This document shows, in pieces, positions 58,821 through 64,000 of a stretch of 64,000 bases of DNA. The position numbers were made by a program, and so were the translations under genes. This DNA comes from Mycolicibacter nonchromogenicus. Its GTDB lineage: Bacteria > Actinomycetota > Actinomycetes > Mycobacteriales > Mycobacteriaceae. Below the pieces are notes generated by a model. That model was not told the DNA's origin. It searched no databases and saw nothing but the letters and a program-made list of their open reading frames with translations. The stretch lies in the NCBI RefSeq assembly GCF_002101775.1, contig NZ_LQPI01000033.1, positions 143,691 through 207,690 of the forward strand, read 5' to 3'. Position 1 is the stretch's first letter. The number at the start of each line of letters is the position of its first letter.

Positions 58821-60790
58821 TTCTCGACAAGCTGATCCTTGAGAACGTTGGCACATTCCGGGGCAAGCATGTCATCACCTTGACGCCGCCATCGCCGAAA
58901 AAGCCTGTCATTTTGATCGGCGGTCTCAACGGTGCAGGGAAAACCACGATCCTCGAAGCCATCCACCTCGCCCTTTACGGTCCGCTGGCTCAAGCAACGG
59001 GGCGTCGTTCCGGTAGTTACGAAAGCTACCTCCGCGGCCTGATCCATAACGGCATCGCCGACTCGGAGGGCGCTGCCGTTGACCTTACTTTCCACGTCTA
59101 CCAGCAGGGTCAGAAACACACCTACCGGGTGCGACGTCGGTGGCGCACCACAGGCGCCTCCCTCCGGCAGTCACTACTTGTGTCAGTGGACGGCTTGCAC
59201 GACGAAGCGCTGACGTCGAGCTGGAATGAACACGTTGAGAATTTCCTGCCGCGCGGGATCGCCGGGCTGTTCTTCTTTGACGGCGAGCAAATTGAGGCTC
59301 TGGCGGACCTAGAGCGTTCCCGCGAGGTGTTACGTTCAGCCTTGTCAGCACTACTCGGTCTTAACCTCATCGACCAACTCAGCACTGACCTCGTCGTTCT
59401 TCGCCGGCGGCACCGTAGCACCGAAGTTCCAGAAGAGCTGCGACGGAACCTCGAGGAACGCCAGAAACAAGCCACGTTAGCGCGACAGTCCGAGGAGATA
59501 GCCCAGTCCGAAGCGGCAAACGCTCGGGTTGAGGCCGAACGAGCCGACAAGCTGCTTCACGAGGTGACAGAGCGGTACCGCGCAGCGGGCGGAGATCTGC
59601 TGGAACAACGCGACGCTGCGGAGGCGAGAGTCGCGTTGGTTCGCCAGCAGGTTCAGGATTTCGACGACGAGCTGCGGCGTGAGTGCGCAGATGTCGCGCC
59701 GCTGGTACTAGTCGCCGACCTACTCAAGGGACTCACGCAGCAGGCGGCTGAAGAACACGTCGCGGACCAGAACCAACTGCTCCTCGACGCAGTTGCCGAA
59801 CGCGATCGCGCCATTCTCAACAAATTACGTTCGGCCGATGTTCAGGCCACGACTATCGCCTCAATCGAGGAGTTTCTGGCCTCCGATTCTGCTGCCAGGC
59901 AAGCGTCGTCCGACATTCCGCGAATCACCGCCGTTCGAGAAGTCGCCCCCTTCGAGGCACTGTGTACGACCATCCTCCCTTCGACAGAAAGGCGGCTCCG
60001 AGCGTTGATCGACCGCCGCCAGGCGGCGCGCGCTGAACTCGACCAAGCAGAACGAACACTGGTGGCGATTCCCGATCCCGAGGCCCTCACTGACCTCAAG
60101 GAGGAGCGAGAGAAAGCAACGCAACATGCGATGCGGTGTCACGCCCGGCGGACCCAGGCCGAGGATCAGTTGAATGCGCTCCGACAGGATCGCGCCCGCG
60201 CCGACACCGCATACGAGGCGGCTCTGGACAAGTCAGCCCAGGCCAGTCTGACGGTTGATGACGATCGCAGATTGGTCGCCCATGTCGACCGGGTGCGTGA
60301 AACATTAGAACGGCTGAAGACTCGGGCGGCAGAGCGGCACGTCGACAAGATCTCGAGGCTAATCCTGGACGCGCTCAACCAGCTCCTGCGCAAGGACGAT
60401 CTGGTCAAAGATGTCCGCATCGACCCGGTCTCGTGCACGGTTGAGCTGTCCGGCGCAGATGGACGCCCGCTACATGCCACGGCGCTCTCCGCAGGCGAAA
60501 GACAGCTTCTGGCTGTGGCGTTGCTTTGGGGCCTAGCGCGCGCGGCCGGCCAGCCACTGCCCATGGTGATTGACACGCCGCTCGGCCGGCTCGACGGATC
60601 TCACCGACAGCACTTGATCACCCGGTACTTCCCACGTGCCTCACATCAGGTCGTCCTATTGTCGACCGACACTGAGATTGATGAAGGGGCGTACAAAACG
60701 CTCAAGCCGCAGGTCGGGCGCGCGTACCGTTTGGACTTCGACACAACAAGAAACGCAACAACGGTGGAGCCGGGCTACTTCTGGGAGTAA
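58817..60790 (+). CDS. dndD: DNA sulfur modification ATPase DndD
   Basis: 657-aa SMC-like ATPase. Walker A GGLNGAGKTT at 35-44, GLFFFDGEQIEALAD near 150, coiled coils in the middle (about 190-300 and 390-520), signature LSAGERQLLAVALLWG near 556, and Walker B VIDTPLGRLDGSHR near 583-596. DndD provides ATP hydrolysis and possibly DNA nicking for DndC. No Cys hook, unlike the SMC-like protein upstream. ATGA overlap with dndC. Confidence 0.94.
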   Translation: MILDKLILENVGTFRGKHVITLTPPSPKKPVILIGGLNGAGKTTILEAIHLALYGPLAQATGRRSGSYESYLRGLIHNGIADSEGAAVDLTFHVYQQGQKHTYRVRRRWRTTGASLRQSLLVSVDGLHDEALTSSWNEHVENFLPRGIAGLFFFDGEQIEALADLERSREVLRSALSALLGLNLIDQLSTDLVVLRRRHRSTEVPEELRRNLEERQKQATLARQSEEIAQSEAANARVEAERADKLLHEVTERYRAAGGDLLEQRDAAEARVALVRQQVQDFDDELRRECADVAPLVLVADLLKGLTQQAAEEHVADQNQLLLDAVAERDRAILNKLRSADVQATTIASIEEFLASDSAARQASSDIPRITAVREVAPFEALCTTILPSTERRLRALIDRRQAARAELDQAERTLVAIPDPEALTDLKEEREKATQHAMRCHARRTQAEDQLNALRQDRARADTAYEAALDKSAQASLTVDDDRRLVAHVDRVRETLERLKTRAAERHVDKISRLILDALNQLLRKDDLVKDVRIDPVSCTVELSGADGRPLHATALSAGERQLLAVALLWGLARAAGQPLPMVIDTPLGRLDGSHRQHLITRYFPRASHQVVLLSTDTEIDEGAYKTLKPQVGRAYRLDFDTTRNATTVEPGYFWE

Positions 60791-60793
60791 AAC

Positions 60794-61183
60794 ATGATTG
60801 AACACATTCGCCTCACCCAGACCGCCCGCGACCAGCTTGTCACGCTCAAGCGCCGAACCGGAATCGCCCAATGGAACATCCTCTGTCGGTGGGGACTCTG
60901 CCGCTCGCTGGCTGAGCCAGCACCGCCGCCTGCTGCCAAACTGGTCTACGACAGCAACGTAGAGATGACATGGCGGGTATTCGCCGGTGACTACGGCGAC
61001 CAGCTCTGGGCCCTCATGCGCTATCGCTGCCATCTCGATGGCTTGCCGCTGGACGACGAAGCCGTCGGCCAGCAATTGCGGCTGCACCTGCACCGCGGCA
61101 TCGGTTATCTCGTTGGAGATCCCCGGGTCACCGACATCGTTGGCCTCATTTCCCTCGGGGTAGGTGAAGCCCCCGCGGCATGA
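60794..61183 (+). CDS. dndE: DNA sulfur modification protein DndE
   Basis: 129-aa DndE. The N-terminal RLTQTARDQLVTLKRRTGIAQWNILCRWGLCRSLAEP is the family hallmark; Lys residues there bind nicked DNA in the E. coli protein. Normal length. ATG 60794 lies 3 bp after dndD; its end overlaps the methyltransferase start (ATGA). Confidence 0.94.
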   Translation: MIEHIRLTQTARDQLVTLKRRTGIAQWNILCRWGLCRSLAEPAPPPAAKLVYDSNVEMTWRVFAGDYGDQLWALMRYRCHLDGLPLDDEAVGQQLRLHLHRGIGYLVGDPRVTDIVGLISLGVGEAPAA

Positions 61184-62637
61184 CTGACGGGATCGCACGA
61201 CACCGGACGGCGATGACGCGGGCTGCGTTGTCGCGTCCGGTTTCGTTTGCACTGGCGGATGGTGTGCTTGCACCTGGACTATCAGTGTTCGACTACGGCT
61301 GCGGTAAGGGCGACGACCTCAGAAACCTTGCTGCTCTGGGCTACGAGGCTAACGGCTGGGACCCGGCATTCCGGCCTAGCGCAGAGCGTCAACCGTCCGA
61401 TGTGGTGAATATCGGCTACGTGGTAAACGTCATTGAGGATCAACGCGAGCGTGCTGCCGCCATACAGCGAGCTTGGACCCTTACGAAGAAGGTGCTCGTC
61501 GTGGCGGGTCGCCTCACCTGGGATGGACGCGACCTGGCTGGCCGGCCTCACGGGGACGGTGTGGTCACCCGGACCGGAACGTTCCAAAAGTTCTACGAGC
61601 AAAGCGAATTATCTAGCTGGATCCACGATGTGCTTGGAACCAAACCGGTAGCCGCGGCGCCCGGCATCTTCTATGTGTTCCGTGATCCAATGGATGCCGA
61701 GCAGTTTCTCGCGAACCGCGCCTACACCTACCGGCCCCGGCTTCGGGTTGATCCGCACGCCGTATACGAGACACACGAGGCTGTTCTGGCCCCGTTATTG
61801 GAGTTTCTCACCCTGCACGCCCGCCCACCACGCAGCGGTGAGCTTGATCCCGCCGCGTCGGAACCGATCCGCGAGATCTTCAATACGATAGGCAGAGCTG
61901 TTCGCTTGATCTACCAGGTGACAGAAGCCGAGGCTTGGGAACAGATCCGGATCCAGCGCCGCAGCGAGCTGCTGGTTTACATCGCAATGTCACGCTTCGG
62001 ACGTCGGCCGCGATTCAGTCAGCTCGGGCCGACTCTCGCCGGCGATATAAAAGCCAACTTCGGCACGTACCAGTCGGCGTGCATCCAGGCTGATCGCATG
62101 CTCTTGGCCTGTGGGGACCCTGCGATTGTGCTTGTCTCCGCTCGCAGCAGCAAGGTCGGCAAGCAGACGCCTTCAGCCCTATATGTCCACCGCAATGCCG
62201 TGGCTCATCTGCCGCCTATTCTGCGGATATACGAAGCATGCGGTCACGTCCTAGCCGGGACAGTCGAGCATGCCAACATGATCAAGCTGTCCGTCACGGA
62301 GCCGCAGGTCTCCTATCTTTCGTATCCGCGCTTCGAGCGCGATGCGCACCCCACACTGGCAAGTGCGGTGACCGTCAATCTCAAGCGGCTCAGCGTTGAC
62401 TGGCGCGACTATAGCGAGTCGGACAATCCGCCGTTGCTGCACCGCAAGGAGGAGTTTGTTGCGCTCGACGATCCACGCCGACAGCTATACGGGCGATTGA
62501 CGCGAGCTGAGCGTCGAGCCGGCTTGTACGAACATCCTGAACGCATTGGAACGTTACGCGGCTGGCAGCTGGCAGTAGCCGAAGCAAAAGTCGAAATTCG
62601 GGGTCATCGCCTGTCGTCAACGCGGCAGCGACGGTAA
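61180..62637 (+). CDS. Dnd-associated putative DNA methyltransferase
   Basis: 485 aa. A Rossmann SAM-binding motif SVFDYGCGKGDDLRNL at 35-50 and ANGWDP follow an N-terminal RHRTAMTRAALSRP block. Further conserved blocks: VVNIGYVVNVIEDQRERA and YEQSELSSWIHDVLG. This architecture matches the DNA phosphorothioation-associated putative methyltransferase family, found next to dndE in many loci. Actual substrate unproven. Overlaps dndE by 4 bp; last gene of the island. Confidence 0.85.
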   Translation: MTDGIARHRTAMTRAALSRPVSFALADGVLAPGLSVFDYGCGKGDDLRNLAALGYEANGWDPAFRPSAERQPSDVVNIGYVVNVIEDQRERAAAIQRAWTLTKKVLVVAGRLTWDGRDLAGRPHGDGVVTRTGTFQKFYEQSELSSWIHDVLGTKPVAAAPGIFYVFRDPMDAEQFLANRAYTYRPRLRVDPHAVYETHEAVLAPLLEFLTLHARPPRSGELDPAASEPIREIFNTIGRAVRLIYQVTEAEAWEQIRIQRRSELLVYIAMSRFGRRPRFSQLGPTLAGDIKANFGTYQSACIQADRMLLACGDPAIVLVSARSSKVGKQTPSALYVHRNAVAHLPPILRIYEACGHVLAGTVEHANMIKLSVTEPQVSYLSYPRFERDAHPTLASAVTVNLKRLSVDWRDYSESDNPPLLHRKEEFVALDDPRRQLYGRLTRAERRAGLYEHPERIGTLRGWQLAVAEAKVEIRGHRLSSTRQRR

Positions 62638-62639
62638 TG

Positions 62640-62782
62640 CCGCCCACTCGGCACCGCAACTGCGCGGAGTTGCTAGCCAATTCCTTGATGACGCCGAGGA
62701 CGTGTTTGAAGCACCCGACGGTCGGCTCGATCAGCATCTTGCCGGGAGCCCTTTCCTCCGCTGGGTCTCCTCGTCGGCGTAG
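62640..62782 (-). pseudogene. Possible transposase remnant at island edge
   Basis: On the minus strand a short piece reads YADEETQRRKG, then, after a frameshift, KMLIEPTVGCFKHVLG. The second piece resembles the C-terminal EPVFGxIK region of IS5/IS1182-type transposases. It is too short and degraded for certainty. It occupies most of the gap between the methyltransferase and the protease-like gene. Confidence 0.25.
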
Positions 62783-62826
62783 TAGGCAGCACACCCCACC
62801 CCCCACCCCCCGCTACCCTCGCCTAA

Positions 62827-63588
62827 GTGCCACCCTCAAAACGCCCCCCACCCAAACCCCTGCTCAAACGACTGTCCATCGCGGCCGGTGTCCTAGCCGT
62901 CCTGGCCGGAATGGTCTGGGTGAGCCGCGCCCAGCCGGTGCAGCAGCTCATCCCGCAACCGCCGGTCGAGGCGATCGGCCCCGGAGTCGGCATCAACGTC
63001 TCCTCCCCCGGCAGCCCCGAAGCCACCAGCTGCACCGCGGGCTTCCTGGTACGCAGCAAGGACGGCCGGCCGGGCCTGTTGTCGGCGGGGCACTGCAACA
63101 AGCCCGGCGGCTCGGGCAGTGTGGCCATCCACCACGGCGCTCTCTACCCAACCGTCGGCGCGTTCACCGAGAGCGTCTACGACGACTCGGACGGCCACAA
63201 CATCGGGCTGATCACCCTGGACAGCCCGGACAGGTTCCCGCTGACCTCCGAGGTCGATGGACATCCGGTGAGCGGGGTGGCCGAGCGCGTCGAGATCGGC
63301 GACACCCTCTGCCATCTGGGAGTCCGCAGCGGCGAGCCGATGTGCGGTCCCGTGATTGCCCGCGAGAAGGACAAGCTCCGCTTCGCCGCGGCCACCACCT
63401 GCGGCGACGCGGGCGGCCCGGCCTACCGGATGCGCCCCGACGGCACCGCCGAAGCCGTCGGCATCCTCGCCGCAGAGTCCGACGGTGAGGATCCCGCGAC
63501 GGCGTGCGCGGCTCCGCGGGAGTCCTCGGTCGCGCAGCTGATCCAGCCGTGGCTGCAGGCCTGGCAGTTGACGCTGGTCACCACGTAA
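62827..63588 (+). CDS. Trypsin-fold secreted pseudoprotease
   Basis: 253 aa. Basic N-terminus and a hydrophobic segment 15-33 (signal anchor or signal peptide), then a chymotrypsin-like domain: CTAGFLV, LLSAGHC with His89, GHNIGLITL where the catalytic Asp is replaced by Asn125, and TTCGDAGGPAY where the catalytic Ser is Ala (residue 195). Cys pairs 69/90 and 173/192 fit the family disulfides. The fold is preserved but the triad is His-Asn-Ala, so it should be inactive and probably binds a peptide or wall component. GTG start. Confidence 0.8.
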   Translation: MPPSKRPPPKPLLKRLSIAAGVLAVLAGMVWVSRAQPVQQLIPQPPVEAIGPGVGINVSSPGSPEATSCTAGFLVRSKDGRPGLLSAGHCNKPGGSGSVAIHHGALYPTVGAFTESVYDDSDGHNIGLITLDSPDRFPLTSEVDGHPVSGVAERVEIGDTLCHLGVRSGEPMCGPVIAREKDKLRFAAATTCGDAGGPAYRMRPDGTAEAVGILAAESDGEDPATACAAPRESSVAQLIQPWLQAWQLTLVTT

Positions 63589-63692
63589 AAAGCCCCTACC
63601 GCCGCTGCCCGGTGCGCGCCACACTGAACTAACGGGCCGAAGCGGTGAACCGGACGGGACTCTGCTCCGTGTCACTACCGGGAGGCTGGTGC

Positions 63693-63779
63693 ATGGACAA
63701 AGGAAAACCAGCGGAAGATCGACACTCGACCGCGGCAGCGCCGCGGCCGGACACGTCTGCGTGGACCGAGAGGTCCTGA
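63693..63779 (+). CDS. Possible 28-aa leader peptide
   Basis: ATG 63693 with GGGAGG 8 nt upstream opens a 28-codon frame starting MDKGKPAEDRHST and ending at TGA 63779, 7 bp before the next ATG. It could be a small leader or chance. Low confidence. Confidence 0.3.
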   Translation: MDKGKPAEDRHSTAAAPRPDTSAWTERS

Positions 63780-63786
63780 ACCCACC

Positions 63787-64000
63787 ATGACCACCGACGA
63801 CCAGGCCCGGGCCCGCTTCAGCAGCGGTCCCCACGCCATGCACCCCAACATGGCATCCAGCCGGGCCATGGTCGCGGCCGCACTGGCTCGGCTGCCCGTC
63901 GAACACCGGGCCCTGCTGCATCGTGTCCGTGGCCATGAAAAAGTACCCACTGGTGGCCACGTAGAAGTCCCCGCTGGTGGCCAGATAAAAGTACCCACCC
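63787..64000 (+). pseudogene. Sigma-factor-like gene cut by an insertion sequence
   Basis: Begins MTTDDQARARFSSGPHAMHP. Residues 28-48 (MVAAALARLPVEHRALLHR) look like the start of ECF sigma region 4. At about 63932 the frame enters the 24-bp direct repeats of an IS end and continues as the octapeptide-like HEKVPTGG/HVEVPAGG to the window edge. The native 3' part is not in view. The sigma assignment rests on one short segment. Confidence 0.45.
63932..64000. mobile_element. Terminus of an IS21-like insertion sequence
   Basis: Three 24-bp direct repeats of the form GCCANNNAAAAGTACCCACTGGTG (63932-63955, 63956-63979, and 63980 to the edge). Multiple terminal repeats with TGGTGGCCA and AAAAGTACCCAC are typical of IS21-family ends. 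The element, including its istAB genes, would lie beyond the right edge. Confidence 0.6.

Larger units (their letters stand above)
47646..62637. other. DNA phosphorothioation (Dnd) defence island
   Basis: About 15 kb of lower-GC sequence containing dndA, dndBCDE, a Dnd-associated methyltransferase and a five-gene putative restriction block. Codon choice is visibly more AT-tolerant than in flanking genes. No tRNA, integrase or clear att repeats are seen at the edges. The left flank is a P450 remnant and the right a possible transposase scrap. Dnd systems swap a backbone oxygen for sulfur in a sequence-specific way, and the restriction partners attack unmodified DNA. Confidence 0.88.

Overview
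The window is a high-GC chromosomal segment of a non-tuberculous mycobacterium (family Mycobacteriaceae). The rpoB, mmaA4, mkl, hadABC, secE-nusG-rplKA and recCBD gene products read as mycobacterial proteins, and from 1 to about 40.4 kb the backbone order is that of M. tuberculosis rpoC back to recD. It runs inverted, so that our minus strand is the H37Rv plus strand. Several H37Rv neighbours are missing (the Rv0653-Rv0654 and Rv0656-Rv0666 blocks, fabD2, two of the four mmaA genes) and other genes sit in the gaps. Gene and family names come from recall of family sequences and motifs, since no search could be run.

Layout. 1-6.8 kb: rpoC (5' end), rpoB, the MCE ATPase mkl, and the rplJL operon with an L10-type leader and a clear promoter. 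6.8-18.3 kb: a DUF1772-like membrane protein facing an HxlR regulator, a ROK kinase coupled to a GH38 alpha-mannosidase, two DinB-like proteins, an ABC1 kinase, lipG and two mycolic acid methyltransferases including mmaA4. 18.3-23 kb: rplA, rplK, nusG, secE, tRNA-Trp, hadC, hadB, hadA, rpmG (55 codons), tRNA-Met and tRNA-Thr. 23-32 kb is an accessory stretch: glyoxalase II, patatin, cyanase, two oppositely oriented DsbE/CcdA thiol-redox pairs, a RES-type toxin-antitoxin pair, a divergent phosphofructokinase and a 360-bp inverted-repeat element. 32-40.4 kb: the overlapping recC-recB-recD operon. 40.4-47.4 kb: an NYN-domain protein, release factor 3, SDR enzymes, small secreted and membrane proteins, and a P450 remnant.

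47.6-62.6 kb is a horizontally acquired-looking DNA phosphorothioation (Dnd) island with visibly lower GC. It holds dndA, divergent from dndB-dndC-dndD-dndE, then a Dnd-associated methyltransferase. Before dndA lies a tightly overlapping five-gene block that probably is the restriction arm: a helix-hairpin-helix/sigma-region-4/HARE-HTH fusion, a PLD-nuclease/DEAH helicase, a 53-aa protein, a second SMC-like ATPase, and a Dnd-associated small protein. A triple TGTACGGA operator sits between dndA and dndB. Decayed sequence lies on both sides: a P450 C-terminal stub on the left and a possible transposase scrap on the right.

62.8-64 kb: a secreted trypsin-fold protein with a destroyed catalytic triad, then a sigma-factor-like gene cut by the multiply repeated end of an IS21-like element that runs off the window.

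The strongest leads are the restriction arm of the Dnd island, a GCCCGCCTCTGAGCGACAA-type inverted repeat present at two loci, a 44-aa membrane protein gene behind twin palindromic operators, and the pseudoprotease.
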